This document shows positions 43,774 to 52,089 of a stretch of 64,000 bases of DNA, one piece after another; within the stretch, counting starts at the first letter, position 1; every line of letters begins with the position of its first letter. The notes below the pieces were generated by a model, which worked only from the letters and a program-made list of their open reading frames with translations, was not told the DNA's origin and ran no database searches. Location: positions 62,001-126,000 of the forward strand of contig UCEU01000041.1 of NCBI GenBank assembly GCA_900471485.1. The letters are read 5' to 3'. Origin of the DNA: Hyphomicrobiales bacterium (GTDB taxonomy: Bacteria > Pseudomonadota > Alphaproteobacteria > Rhizobiales > Rhizobiaceae). The translations under genes and the position numbers were made by a program.

Positions 43774-44688
43774 TCAAAGCTCCTTGCGGATATCGACGAC
43801 GCGCAGGATGGCCGCGACCATCATCAGCACGACGATCAGAAGCACGACGGCGTTGGCGGCGGCAGCCGGATACTGCAGCAACGACATCTGGTTCTTCATC
43901 ATCAGCGCCACCGATGCGCTCTGCCCGCCGGACATGACCTGCACCGTCGAGAAGTCGGCCATGACGAGCGTGACGACGAAGATCGAGCCGATGGCGATGC
44001 CGGGCTTGGCGAGCGGGATGACGACGTTCCAGAGGATCTGCCAGCCGCTGGCGCCGGCATCGCGCGCCGCCTCGAACAGCGAGCGATCGATGCGCATCAG
44101 CGTGTTGAAGATCGGCGTCACCATGAACAGCGTGTAGAGATGCACCATGGCGAGCACCACGGCGAAATCGGAATAGAGCAGCCACTCGATCGGCTGCGGG
44201 ATGATCCCCATCTTGATCAGCGCCGAATTGACCAGGCCATTGCGGCCGAGCACCGGGATCCAGGAGATCATGCGGATGATGTTCGATGTCATGAACGGCA
44301 CGGTGCAGACCAGAAACAGGATCATCTGCGTAGACGTGCGGCGGATGTGGAAGGCGAGGAAATAGGCGACCCAGAAACCGATGAAGACGGTGAGCGCCCA
44401 GACGATGACGGTGAATTTCAGCGTGTTCAGATAGGTCTTCCACGTCACCCACGAGCCGAGCGTCTCGGTGTAGTTCATCGTCAGGAAATCGGGATAGAGC
44501 CCGGCGAAATCGTAGTCCCAGAAGCTGACCACCGCGATCATCGCGATCGGCAGGATGAAGAAGAAGCCGAGGATCAGGATCAGCGGCGTCGCCTGGAGAT
44601 AGGAGGCAGCCCACGGCGCCAGCCGAAAGCCCGGGCTGCGCACCCGCTCAGTCGTCTCGTTTGTCTCTGCTGAAGCGATCGTCGCCAT
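43774..44688 (-). CDS. ABC transporter permease (PotB-like)
   Basis: Inner-membrane permease of 304 residues with six helices. ATPLILILGFFFILPIAMIA is the first helix and LFEAARDAGASGWQILWNVVIPLAKPG the coupling loop. I start at the ATG at 44688 (MATIASAETNETTERV) with an AAGGGA box; an in-frame ORF extends far upstream into the intergenic repeat, but that is not coding. The binding-protein gene is upstream, with a 241-base gap filled with repeats. Confidence 0.92.
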   Translation of the reverse strand: MATIASAETNETTERVRSPGFRLAPWAASYLQATPLILILGFFFILPIAMIAVVSFWDYDFAGLYPDFLTMNYTETLGSWVTWKTYLNTLKFTVIVWALTVFIGFWVAYFLAFHIRRTSTQMILFLVCTVPFMTSNIIRMISWIPVLGRNGLVNSALIKMGIIPQPIEWLLYSDFAVVLAMVHLYTLFMVTPIFNTLMRIDRSLFEAARDAGASGWQILWNVVIPLAKPGIAIGSIFVVTLVMADFSTVQVMSGGQSASVALMMKNQMSLLQYPAAAANAVVLLIVVLMMVAAILRVVDIRKEL

Positions 44689-44725
44689 CGCTGATCCCTT
44701 TCCAGTTGGCATTGCGTTGCGTGGC

Positions 44726-44872
44726 GCCCCCTCTGCCCTGCCGGGCACCTCCCCCACAGGTGGGCAGATTGGCTGGGCGCAACCGCTCGCTCCACGCTTG
44801 TTGCTTGGGTGGGGAGCAGGCCACGAGCCGATCTCCCCCCTTGTGGGGGAGATGTCCGGCAGGACAGAGGGG
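44726..44872. repeat. Rhizobial intergenic palindromic repeat (RIME-like) in the ABC operon
   Basis: A large imperfect inverted repeat. The left arm, CCTCTGCCCTGCCGGGCA, pairs with the right arm TGTCCGGCAGGACAGAGG; the inner hairpin is ATCTCCCCC (44831-44839)/GGGGGAGAT (44845-44853). The core resembles the element at 30215, also between a binding-protein gene and its first permease. A further CCTCCCCT/AGGGGAG pair lies at 44891-44916. No gene is supported in 44689-44929. Confidence 0.65.
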
Positions 44873-44929
44873 GGGTAACCCACGGCAGAACCTCCCCTCC
44901 CGTATTGGAAGGGGAGATCCCAGATCGCC

Positions 44930-46228
44930 TTAAGCCGCGATGAACTCGTTCCAGCGGCGGACCATGTAGCGGTCCTCGTCCATGACGGAGTTCCAGCACG
45001 CGACATGGCCCATGCGCTCTTCGAACGAGCCGCCGTCGCGAACCGCACCGGCCTTCTCCATGACCTTGCCCTCGGGCGAAAGGATATCGCCCTTGGCGGC
45101 CTTGCCTTCGATCCAGTAGCCCCACTCGTCCTCGGTCATGAAGCCCTTGGCGGTGTCCATGCAGGCGGAGTAGTAGCCCTGGCGGTTGAGGTAGCCGCCG
45201 ACCCAGCCGGAGGTGTACCAGTTGATGTACTCATAGGCCGCGTCGAGCTCGGCACCCTTGAGGTGCGAGGCAAGGCCGAGACCGCCGCCCCACGAGCGGT
45301 AGCCTTCCTTGAGCGGCTGGTACTTGCAGGCGATGCCCTTGGAACGGACAGCGGCAACCGCCGGCGACCACATGGACTGGATGACGACTTCGCCCGATGC
45401 CATCAGGTTGACCGACTCGTCGAACGACTTCCAGAAGGCGCGGAACTGGCCGTCCTGCTTGGCCTTGATCAGGAACTCGATCGTCTTGTCGATCTCTTCC
45501 TTGGTCATGTTGCCCTTGTCGGCATATTTGATGTTGCCGAGCGCTTCCATGATCATCGCGGCATCCATGATGCCGATCGAAGGGATGTTGAGGATCGAGG
45601 TCTTGCCCTTGAACTTCGGGTCCATGATATCGGCCCAGGTCGAGATCTCGCGGCCGACGAGATCGGGACGGATGCCGAGCGTGTCGGCATTGTAGATCGT
45701 CGGCATCATGGTGAAGAGTTCGGTCTCGCCCTTGGCGAAGGTCTTGGCATCCGCGCTCTCGACGTAACCGACGGTGTGCGGCGCGGTTCCCTGCGCGATC
45801 ACGCTATCCGGCTTCAACTTGCCGTTCTTGAAGAGCGGAACGACCTTGTCGTAATATTTCAGCTTCTTCACATCCATCGGCTGGATGACGCCGGTCGGAT
45901 AGACCTTCTTCAGGATCCAGTACTCGATGTCGGCGATATCGTAGCTGTCAGGCTGCGTCACTGCGCGCTGGGCGGCGGCGTCGGAATCGGTCGCCGTCAT
46001 CTCGAGCGTGATGCCGAGGTCCTTCTTGCACTGCTCGGCAATGGCGTTGATGTTGGAAACGCCGGTGCCGAACTGGCGAAGCGTGATGTTCGACTGCGCC
46101 CAGATGGTCGGGAAGCCGGTGATCAGGCCGGAGCCGGCGGCTGCACCAAGAGCTGCAGCGCCCGTCTTCAGCAGGCTGCGGCGGGAAATCCCTGCTGCCG
46201 TCTTGGTCGTCTTCTTTTCAGTTGTCAT
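44930..46228 (-). CDS. ABC transporter substrate-binding protein, Tat-exported (PotD-like)
   Basis: Periplasmic binding protein of 432 residues with a twin-arginine signal: AAGISRRSLLKTGAAALGAA, Arg-Arg followed by Ser-Leu-Leu-Lys. The mature part shows PotD-like segments QPDSYDIADIEYWILKKVY, MPTIYNADTLGIRPDL and YEYINWYTSGWVGGYL. Members bind polyamines, opines or related cations, but several rhizobial homologues bind other N-compounds. The start at 46228 has an AAGGGG box. It follows the ATPase gene (gap 31 bases) and precedes the repeat region. Confidence 0.9.
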   Translation of the reverse strand: MTTEKKTTKTAAGISRRSLLKTGAAALGAAAGSGLITGFPTIWAQSNITLRQFGTGVSNINAIAEQCKKDLGITLEMTATDSDAAAQRAVTQPDSYDIADIEYWILKKVYPTGVIQPMDVKKLKYYDKVVPLFKNGKLKPDSVIAQGTAPHTVGYVESADAKTFAKGETELFTMMPTIYNADTLGIRPDLVGREISTWADIMDPKFKGKTSILNIPSIGIMDAAMIMEALGNIKYADKGNMTKEEIDKTIEFLIKAKQDGQFRAFWKSFDESVNLMASGEVVIQSMWSPAVAAVRSKGIACKYQPLKEGYRSWGGGLGLASHLKGAELDAAYEYINWYTSGWVGGYLNRQGYYSACMDTAKGFMTEDEWGYWIEGKAAKGDILSPEGKVMEKAGAVRDGGSFEERMGHVACWNSVMDEDRYMVRRWNEFIAA

Positions 46229-46259
46229 GTCAGTTCCCCTTCTTTTTGGCTGGTGAGGT

Positions 46260-47342
46260 TCATGCACGGCCGAGGAGGACCGCGTCCTCCAGGGCCCAAC
46301 TCAGAGACACCGCATCGCCGACCGATACGGGTTTGGCGAAGTAATCGCCGTCGCTCGCGATGACAGTGAAGTCGTCACTTCCCGCGCCGGCCACGGTGAG
46401 CTTCACCGAGGCGCCGCGATATTCGATGTTGGAGACGACGCCGTTGAAACCGAGCGTCTTGTCGGAAGCCGTATCGAGGCGCACCCGATCGGTGCGGATG
46501 CCGATATCGACGGGTTCGCCGGCAAGCCTTCCCTCGCCGCGCACCGAAAACGTCTGGCCACCCGGCGCCTCGAGCGCGATTGAGCCATCGCCGACCGATG
46601 TGACGCGACCGGAGAGAACATTGTGATCGCCCATGAAGCGCGCCACGAAAGCGGTGGCCGGCTCCTCGAATACCTGACGCGGCGTCGCCGCCTGCTCGAT
46701 CTTGCCGTCGTTCATGATGACGATGATATCGGCGAGCGCCATCGCCTCTTCCTGGCTGTGCGTCACATGCACGAAGGTGATGCCGAGCGTCTTCTGCAGC
46801 TTCTTGAGCTCGGCGCGCATGCGGATCTTCAGGAACGGATCGAGCGCCGACAAAGGCTCGTCGAGAAGCAGCGCCTCGGGATCGGTGATCAGCGCGCGGG
46901 CCAGCGCCACGCGCTGCTGCTGGCCGCCGGAAAGCTGCGCCGGACGCCTGTTGGCATAGGCCTCCATCTGCATCAGCTTCAGCATCTCCAGCGCCTTGGC
47001 CCGCCGCTCCTCCTTCTCCACGCCCTTCATCTTCAGGCTGAAGGCGACATTGTCGATCAGGTCGAGATGCGGAAAAAGCGCGTAGGACTGGAACATCATC
47101 GCCGTGCCGCGCTTGGCCGGCGGAAAATCGGTGACAACGGTATTGCCGAGGCGGATATCGCCCGACGAAATGCTCTCGTGACCGGCAATCATCCGGAGCG
47201 TCGACGTCTTGCCGCAGCCCGACGGCCCCAGGAAGCAGCAATAGGACCCGGCCGGTATCTTCAGGCTGATCGCGTGCACGGCGGTGGTTGCGCCATACAC
47301 CTTGGAAACGGATGCAATATCGATCTCTGCCGCTTTCGACAT
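46260..47342 (-). CDS. ABC transporter ATP-binding protein (PotA-like)
   Basis: ATPase of 360 residues. Walker A GPSGCGKTS, Q-loop MMFQSYALFP, signature LSGGQQQRVALARAL, Walker B ALLLDEPLSALDP and H-loop VTHSQEEAM are all present, then a TOBE domain with GIRTDRVRLDTASDK and TLGFNGVVSNIEYRGASVKL. I start it at the ATG at 47342 (MSKAAEIDIASVSK) with an AGGGGAAG box. It is the first gene of the operon, an unusual place for the ATPase, and is divergent from the FCD regulator. Confidence 0.92.
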   Translation of the reverse strand: MSKAAEIDIASVSKVYGATTAVHAISLKIPAGSYCCFLGPSGCGKTSTLRMIAGHESISSGDIRLGNTVVTDFPPAKRGTAMMFQSYALFPHLDLIDNVAFSLKMKGVEKEERRAKALEMLKLMQMEAYANRRPAQLSGGQQQRVALARALITDPEALLLDEPLSALDPFLKIRMRAELKKLQKTLGITFVHVTHSQEEAMALADIIVIMNDGKIEQAATPRQVFEEPATAFVARFMGDHNVLSGRVTSVGDGSIALEAPGGQTFSVRGEGRLAGEPVDIGIRTDRVRLDTASDKTLGFNGVVSNIEYRGASVKLTVAGAGSDDFTVIASDGDYFAKPVSVGDAVSLSWALEDAVLLGRA

Positions 47343-47513
47343 CAGTGTCTTCCCCTGTTCGAGAAAGACAATGCATCTGCCGTGCCAAGTTCTGCTGCAT
47401 CGCATCAAGCCATTGCATCATATCGATTATTTGACTTCAGCAATAGAAAGGCGCATTTTTGGACAGAAATCAGACTGCACAGGAAATAGGCTATCGTCCG
47501 CAATTCGCGCAAA

Positions 47514-47529
47514 AAATCGTATACAATTT
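47514..47529. promoter_or_regulatory. Quasi-palindromic GntR/FCD operator candidate
   Basis: AAATCGTATACAATTT, 14 of 16 bases symmetric around GTATAC. It lies between the ATPase gene and the GntR/FCD gene, in A+T-rich DNA with no coding potential. TNGTATACNA-like sites are typical of FadR-subfamily regulators. Confidence 0.5.
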
Positions 47530-47613
47530 AGCCGCAGCTTTGCGTGCAAAATCCATTTAACTTTTGAGACGAAGCCGGATATCATCCCGGCAACGACAAG
47601 GTATTCCATTTCC

Positions 47614-48330
47614 ATGAAATCAGCCGCAAAAGCCGTCGAGACGACGGCGGACGACACCGCCGAGACCGGCAGCCAGCAGATACGCGACGCCATCCGCGAC
47701 GCCATCGTCGAGCGGCGGCTGTCGCCCGGCACCAAGTTGTCGGAAAGCGATGTCGGCAATCTCTTCAATGTCAGCCGCACGCTGGCGCGCTCGGCCCTGC
47801 AGGCGCTCGCCTATGAGGGCCTCGTCAGCGTCGAGAAGAACCGCGGCGCCTTCGTGGCCTACCCCTCGCCCGACGAAGCCCGACAGATATTCGCCGCCCG
47901 CCGGCTGATCGAACCCGGCATCCTGCGCGAGGCGGCGGCAAGGATCACGCCCTCGCAGATCCAGCACCTGAGACAGCTTTTGATCGAGGAAGGCCGCCTG
48001 ATGGGCGAGCGCGGCCAGACCGCGCGGCGCGCGGAGATCAAGGCCTCGGGCGATTTTCACCTGACGCTGGCGTCAATATCCGGCAATACGATCATGCAAC
48101 GTTTCATGGATGAGCTGGTCGCCCGCTCATCGCTGGTGATCGCGCTCTACGGCCAATCGACCGTCTCGAGCTGCGGCCACTCCGAGCACGGCGACATCGT
48201 GGACGCCATCGAGCGCAAGGATCTCGATAAAGCATGCCAGCTGATGCTGCATCACATCGCCCATATCGAGGCGGATCTTGATTTGCGGGAGCAGAAGAGC
48301 GTCGGGCTGAAGGAAGCCTTCGATCTCTAA
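47614..48330 (+). CDS. GntR family transcriptional regulator (FadR/FCD type)
   Basis: Regulator of 238 residues. The N-terminal winged helix is QQIRDAIRDAIVERRLSPGTKL and LFNVSRTLARSALQALAYEGLVS, the C-terminal FCD domain (about 95-225) contains the metal-binding pattern with Asp in IKASGDFHLTLASISGN and His in EHGDIVDAIERKD and QLMLHHIAHIEADL. I start at the ATG at 47614 (MKSAAKAVETTADD). It is divergent from the ABC/racemase operon and is the likely controller of it. The ligand is probably an organic or amino acid. Confidence 0.9.
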   Translation: MKSAAKAVETTADDTAETGSQQIRDAIRDAIVERRLSPGTKLSESDVGNLFNVSRTLARSALQALAYEGLVSVEKNRGAFVAYPSPDEARQIFAARRLIEPGILREAAARITPSQIQHLRQLLIEEGRLMGERGQTARRAEIKASGDFHLTLASISGNTIMQRFMDELVARSSLVIALYGQSTVSSCGHSEHGDIVDAIERKDLDKACQLMLHHIAHIEADLDLREQKSVGLKEAFDL

Positions 48331-48434
48331 AGCGCGTCGCGATCTTTCAGATTCGCTCGTTGCGCTTCAGGTCTTTGTTTTCTCGCATGCCTTCATCCCG
48401 AAGCCGGTGACCACTTCCGGGAGGCATGCTTTAG
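48329..48434. repeat. Rhizobial dispersed intergenic repeat with hairpin
   Basis: About 105 bases starting at AGCGCGTCGCGATCTTTCAG and ending at GCATGCTTTAG. It has arms GCATGCCT (48385-48392) / AGGCATGC (48422-48429) with an inner CCCGAAG/CTTCCGGG pair. From memory this is a sequence frequent in rhizobial intergenic DNA; the copy number in this genome cannot be checked here. It lies directly after the FCD regulator gene. Confidence 0.6.
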
Positions 48435-48504
48435 AACCATCGCCGGCGGACAGCGCCTGCAGATGGGCAATGGATCGCGACCGGAAAAGCCGCGATCCAT
48501 GAAA

Positions 48505-48888
48505 TCAGCGGCGCGAACGGCTTTCGTCGGCCTGAGCGGCAACCGCGGCGATATCGGTTCCCCCATTCGCCAGCAGACGCTTGCGAACGAGCACGCCCAT
48601 GACGCGGGCGGCGGTGGAGAAGGTCATCTGGTCGAGCGGCCCCTCGCCCTCCCAGGGCTTGGTGAGCCGTTCGGTGACGGCGCCGACGATGTTCATCGGC
48701 ACGATATCGTCGCACTGGCGCATGGCATCGAAGACCTGACTGATGGGAACGACGCGGCCTTCGAATGTCACGATCGGAACGGTGAGTTCCGCATCCCACT
48801 CTTCAAACGCATAAAGCGCTTCGCGGAAGAGTTCTTGCAGGGTGAACGGGGCGTGTCCGTTATGAAGCGGCGGCAAGGCATTCGACAT
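48505..48888 (-). CDS. Conserved hypothetical protein
   Basis: Protein of 127 residues with no membrane segment or signal. The core is APFTLQELFREALYAFEEW and VPIVTFEGRVVPISQVFDAM, with MTFSTAARVMGVLVRKRLLA near the end; it looks like a small helical protein of a type seen in Rhizobiales. I start at the ATG at 48888 (MSNALPPLHNG) with a GAGGAG box. Isolated gene. I cannot give a function. Confidence 0.7.
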   Translation of the reverse strand: MSNALPPLHNGHAPFTLQELFREALYAFEEWDAELTVPIVTFEGRVVPISQVFDAMRQCDDIVPMNIVGAVTERLTKPWEGEGPLDQMTFSTAARVMGVLVRKRLLANGGTDIAAVAAQADESRSRR

Positions 48889-49054
48889 GTCTGTCTCCTC
48901 TTGTAGGATAAGTCCATTCCTCCTCATCGGTCGGCAATAACGCGGGAAACAGAACTCAGGTTCCCGTTCCGGACCGAATTAACACGATAGATGTTATAGT
49001 GTAATACGGCCGTGATAAAGCCTTTTATCCGCCACAGTCGCAAACAGGCCATAT

Positions 49055-49097
49055 CGCAAAAAGATAAGCCGTTGATATCATTCAAGATACCAACGGC
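49055..49097 (-). terminator. Terminator of the SIMPL-domain gene
   Basis: Arms GCCGTTGATATC (49068-49079) and GATACCAACGGC (49086-49097), one mismatch pair, followed on the minus strand by TTATCTTTTTG. Confidence 0.8.
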
Positions 49098-49136
49098 CTC
49101 ACAAATGCTTCAAAAGCGCTCAGGCGCGCCTGAACG

Positions 49137-49880
49137 TCACTGCGCGATGGCGAATGTGACGTTGACGCTGATGTTGTAGCTGGTCTCGCCGCCCTGGATC
49201 GGCACCGATGAATCGGCCCCTTCCTTCATCATCGCGGCGCGGTAGACAGGCACCGGCTGCGGGCGCGGCGAACTCTCGTTGATCTCAATGACGCGCCCGA
49301 CCTTGACGCCGGCGGCCTCGGCGAGTGTCTTCGCCTTCTTGACGGCGTCGGCGACCGCGTTCTTGCGCGCCTCTTCCATGGCCGCCTCGGGCTTGTCGTT
49401 GGTGAACTGGATATCGCCGCCCTGGTTGACGCCGAGCGTCACGGCCTCGTCGATGACGGCGCCGAGCTTGGAGAGATCACGCACCCGGACGCTCAGCGAA
49501 TTCGACACCTGGTAGCCGATCAGCTCCGGCGGCTTCGGCTGCCCGTCGGTGCCCTGCGGATAGTTGAACTGCGGCTGCACCGAGAAGCCGGAGGTCTGCA
49601 GGTCACGCTCGGCGATCCCCGCCTTCTTCAAGGCCGCGAGCACGTCGCCCATCGCCTTGTTGTTCTCATCGAGCGCCTCGCGCGCGGTCTTCGCCTGCTT
49701 GACCACGGAAAGCCCGAGCACCGCCATGTCAGGCGTCGTCGTTGCCCGCCCCTCGCCGGCCACCGAAATGACGGCTTCGCGCGGCGACGCATCGGCGGCA
49801 ACGGCCGGCACCGCGCCGAACCCGGCAAGCGGCAGGCCAACCAAGAGGCCCAAAGCGATCATTCTGGTGTTCGAAGACAT
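49137..49880 (-). CDS. SIMPL domain-containing (DUF541) periplasmic protein
   Basis: Secreted protein of 247 residues with a signal peptide (MIALGLLVGLPLAGFGAV, cut after AVAA). The SIMPL domain shows ISVAGEGRATTTPDMAVL, DLQTSGFSVQPQFNYPQG, IGYQVSNSLSVRVRDLSKLG and AVADAVKKAKTLAEAAGVKVG, all family hallmarks. Members (e.g. Omp26, E. coli YggE) are periplasmic proteins tied to oxidative stress resistance or outer-membrane biology. Located upstream of the tRNA gene with its own terminator. Confidence 0.92.
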   Translation of the reverse strand: MSSNTRMIALGLLVGLPLAGFGAVPAVAADASPREAVISVAGEGRATTTPDMAVLGLSVVKQAKTAREALDENNKAMGDVLAALKKAGIAERDLQTSGFSVQPQFNYPQGTDGQPKPPELIGYQVSNSLSVRVRDLSKLGAVIDEAVTLGVNQGGDIQFTNDKPEAAMEEARKNAVADAVKKAKTLAEAAGVKVGRVIEINESSPRPQPVPVYRAAMMKEGADSSVPIQGGETSYNISVNVTFAIAQ

Positions 49881-50032
49881 GTTTCACTCCCTGATTGCGA
49901 ACTATGTTCCCGTCTTGACGCTCGATTGTGAAGCTATTGCGGCAGTCACTTGTTCCCGCTCAAGAATTACGTTAGAGCGAAACCGTCCCGGCGAACCATT
50001 GCGCCGGACACCTTGGCGACCATGACGCCAAA

Positions 50033-50108
50033 GGGCCTGTAGCTCAATGGTTAGAGCCGGCGGCTCATAACCGCTTGGTTGGGGGTTCGAGTCCCTCCGG
50101 GCCCACCA
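50033..50108 (+). tRNA. tRNA-Ile(CAT) (lysidine-type), possibly tRNA-Met
   Basis: A complete 76-base cloverleaf with encoded CCA: acceptor GGGCCTG/CGGGCCC, D-stem GCTC/GAGC, anticodon stem GGCGG/CCGCT with loop CTCATAA (anticodon CAT), T-stem GGGGG/CCCTC (with a G-T pair) and TTCGAGT loop. The anticodon arm GGCGGCTCATAACCGCTTGG closely matches E. coli tRNA-Ile2, where the C34 is changed to lysidine by TilS, and is unlike elongator tRNA-Met. A specificity check needs the whole-genome CAT-anticodon set. It is the boundary of the less G+C-rich region. Confidence 0.9.
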
Positions 50109-50491
50109 TCACGTCCATACGCGTCCCATACGGTCCATGGCCGTCCCATAGAGACCCGCATTTCCGGGCTTTTCGAGACGCCGTGGGACGCCCCAGCGCT
50201 GCACTTTGTTGGTATGAGATTCCGTTCGTCATCGCGCGCGCATCTTCGGATCAAACGATTGATCTGATTCGCTTTTCTCCAGAATCGCGCATCAACTGGC
50301 TGCCGTTAATTGATGTCCGGTAAGTGCCACCAGGCAAATCAAGTCAACAATTAGTTGAATAGGCAACCGCTAATTCGGTAGAATCTCAACACACCAATTG
50401 ACGCGGGCAGTGCCTGCCGCGGAAAGGCAAGTGGAGAAGCCAAGCGTTCGTGAGCCTCCGGCCGATTTGATTCCAGCTTTACCGGGCAGAC
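50109..50491. other. Intergenic region after tRNA, no clear gene
   Basis: This 383-base stretch begins with the phased repeats at 50112-50150. The remainder is of lower G+C and has no open frame that I can support; the minus-strand ORF across the tRNA is the well-known tRNA artefact. A remnant of an integrated element is possible but no integrase fragment is recognisable. Confidence 0.4.
50112..50150 (+). repeat. Four short direct repeats on a 10-bp period just downstream of the tRNA
   Basis: GTCCATA at 50113, GTCCCATA at 50123, GTCCATG at 50133 and GTCCCATA at 50143, exactly ten bases apart. They begin five bases after the tRNA 3' end. Helically phased repeats suggest a multimeric protein-binding site; recombinase arm-type sites next to a tRNA are one option. 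An inverted TGGGAC appears at about 50183. Confidence 0.5.
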
Positions 50492-50830
50492 ATGCACCCA
50501 TCTGCTCGTCGCCTCGAAAGCGAGAGTAACGCGCGGCGGGCGGACCAACTCAAACGCGACCATGGCGCTGTATTCCCACCAGTAGGAACCCCTCTATACT
50601 CCGTTCCCATTCGCTTTCGTGAGGACTGCCCTTTGGAGACGGGCCGTGTGGCCATTGACACCAGCCTAGACGGTAGTCTCTTGCCACCCTTGACCAACGC
50701 CGGCTTTGTCTATGCCTTCCACGATAAATACGATCAAGACGTGTATACGTCTGCCAAAGATAAATTTTTCAGCCATCAGGCCGCGATGGATGAGCGTGAC
50801 CGTCGAAGGGCTGTTAAAGGAAGACGCTAA
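50492..50830 (+). CDS. Uncertain small hypothetical, possibly frameshifted
   Basis: An ORF of 112 codons. The part VAIDTSLDGSLLPPLTNAGF to DQDVYTSAKDKFFSHQAAMD looks protein-like, but the first 30 residues are Arg-rich and unconvincing. A second ORF in another frame starts at ATG 50790 within its end and runs to 50906 (38 residues; MSVTVEGLLKEDAKRIELDV), and has a plausible amphipathic helix. Either the two are one gene broken by a frameshift near 50790 or both are chance. I give it low confidence. The strand agrees with the two-gene module downstream. Confidence 0.3.
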   Translation: MHPSARRLESESNARRADQLKRDHGAVFPPVGTPLYSVPIRFREDCPLETGRVAIDTSLDGSLLPPLTNAGFVYAFHDKYDQDVYTSAKDKFFSHQAAMDERDRRRAVKGRR

Positions 50831-51021
50831 ACGGATCGAACTGGATGTACTCATGAAGCGGATTTTTGCCGCCACGGAGCAACACCTTAAGGCTGAAGAC
50901 GAGTAGTGGCCCACACTTACCTTTTGACAACACACTCATTGGGAAGCGCCACAACATCGTTTCTGTTCAACGGTTTGCTGTTCCATGTTATTCCTCGACT
51001 CAGTTCTTCGGGTGGGGTTCA

Positions 51022-52089
51022 ATGGCAACAGTTGTAAGCATTACGAGTGAGGATGACGCATGGCGCGTGCTGAGCGACATCCTAAATAACAAGATTGACG
51101 CCGATGACGTAGAATTGGATTTCGGCGACGCCAAGTGGGCGAAAGTCCACTTAAACTACAAGGGTGAGATTTTCCATCAGACCGTCACCGCCTCAATGAT
51201 GCGCGGAATGGTGGAGTATCAAGCCGCCTTCTATCGAACCGCCGCGCTGCTCATCAAAGACGATGCTCGCACGAACAGGCTGACCGATCAGGAGAAAGAC
51301 GACCTCGAACTTGTCTTTAAGGTCGAAGAAGGAAGTTCCGAACTCAACGCCGAAGCAGCGGAACAGCTAAAGGGCGTCTTAGGTAAGTGTGTTGACAAAA
51401 TGAGCGACAAACAAGTTCTGACGGCGGTCATCGTCGTGGCGCTCCTATTTTTCGGCAGCCCTCAAGTTGCGAACTACCTGAACAACGACGTCGAGAAAAC
51501 GCGCATCGAGACCGCGTTCAAAGAAGAAACCGCTCGCATCGAGGCGGAAACTAAGCGTCAGGAAATCGCAAGCACAGAGCGCCGTGACACGCTACAGGTG
51601 ATCAAGGACTTGGTGCAGGAGAACAAACGCAAGACCGACCTGCTTGAACAAGCATATAAGGAATCCGAGGCTGCGAAACGCGTTGGAGAACTGAACCGAG
51701 AAGCCGTGGACGAAATCCTTCGGAACAGTTCAAAGGCTGAAGAGGTGACGATCCAGGGTGTTACCCTTCAGCAGAATCTCATTCGAGAGATCACGCGCTC
51801 ACAACGCTCAAGTTCGAAGGATGTGGTTATCAAGGATCAGTTCCTGGTGGTCGGGGTGGTATCCGAAGATGACTACAGCTTCGTCGTCCGCTTACAACGC
51901 GTGACCACCGGGGAGGTTATCGTCGCGACTTTGGACGACCCCCTTCTGAGTGCGAAGCACCACAAGGCCATCCAGCAAGCAGAATGGAAACGTGCCGCCG
52001 TAATGGTCCACATCTCCGCGCGCCATGTCGGGGATGCCTATAAGGACGCGAAGATTCTGCGTGCTTTCACCCCACGCAAGCGGTCATGA
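51022..52089 (+). CDS. Membrane protein of unknown function, one TM with coiled coil (first gene of a two-gene module)
   Basis: Protein of 355 residues that I cannot place in a family. Order of parts: a soluble N-terminal domain (1-125) with LNNKIDADDVELDFGDAKWA and ASMMRGMVEYQAAFYRTAAL; a single hydrophobic segment QVLTAVIVVALLFFGSPQVA (131-150) with no signal peptide; a highly charged coiled-coil-like region (155-245) with many Glu and Lys; and a C-terminal domain (about 255-345) with DQFLVVGVVSEDDYSFVVRL. The long N-terminal domain is probably cytoplasmic. The downstream gene overlaps its stop (ATGA at 52086-52089), suggesting a complex. I start at ATG 51022, after GGTGGGG. Codon use is less G+C-rich than in flanking genes, so recent acquisition is likely. 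Confidence 0.75.
   Translation: MATVVSITSEDDAWRVLSDILNNKIDADDVELDFGDAKWAKVHLNYKGEIFHQTVTASMMRGMVEYQAAFYRTAALLIKDDARTNRLTDQEKDDLELVFKVEEGSSELNAEAAEQLKGVLGKCVDKMSDKQVLTAVIVVALLFFGSPQVANYLNNDVEKTRIETAFKEETARIEAETKRQEIASTERRDTLQVIKDLVQENKRKTDLLEQAYKESEAAKRVGELNREAVDEILRNSSKAEEVTIQGVTLQQNLIREITRSQRSSSKDVVIKDQFLVVGVVSEDDYSFVVRLQRVTTGEVIVATLDDPLLSAKHHKAIQQAEWKRAAVMVHISARHVGDAYKDAKILRAFTPRKRS

Noticed and set aside
43774..45048. Permease ORF extended upstream through the intergenic repeat
   Set aside because: The extension translates repeat DNA and lacks any family similarity; the internal ATG at 44688 has a ribosome site.
50051..50254. Minus-strand ORF across the tRNA gene that reads GGPGGTRTPNQAVMSRRL
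   Set aside because: This is the familiar artefact of translating the antisense of a tRNA gene; it is not a real protein.
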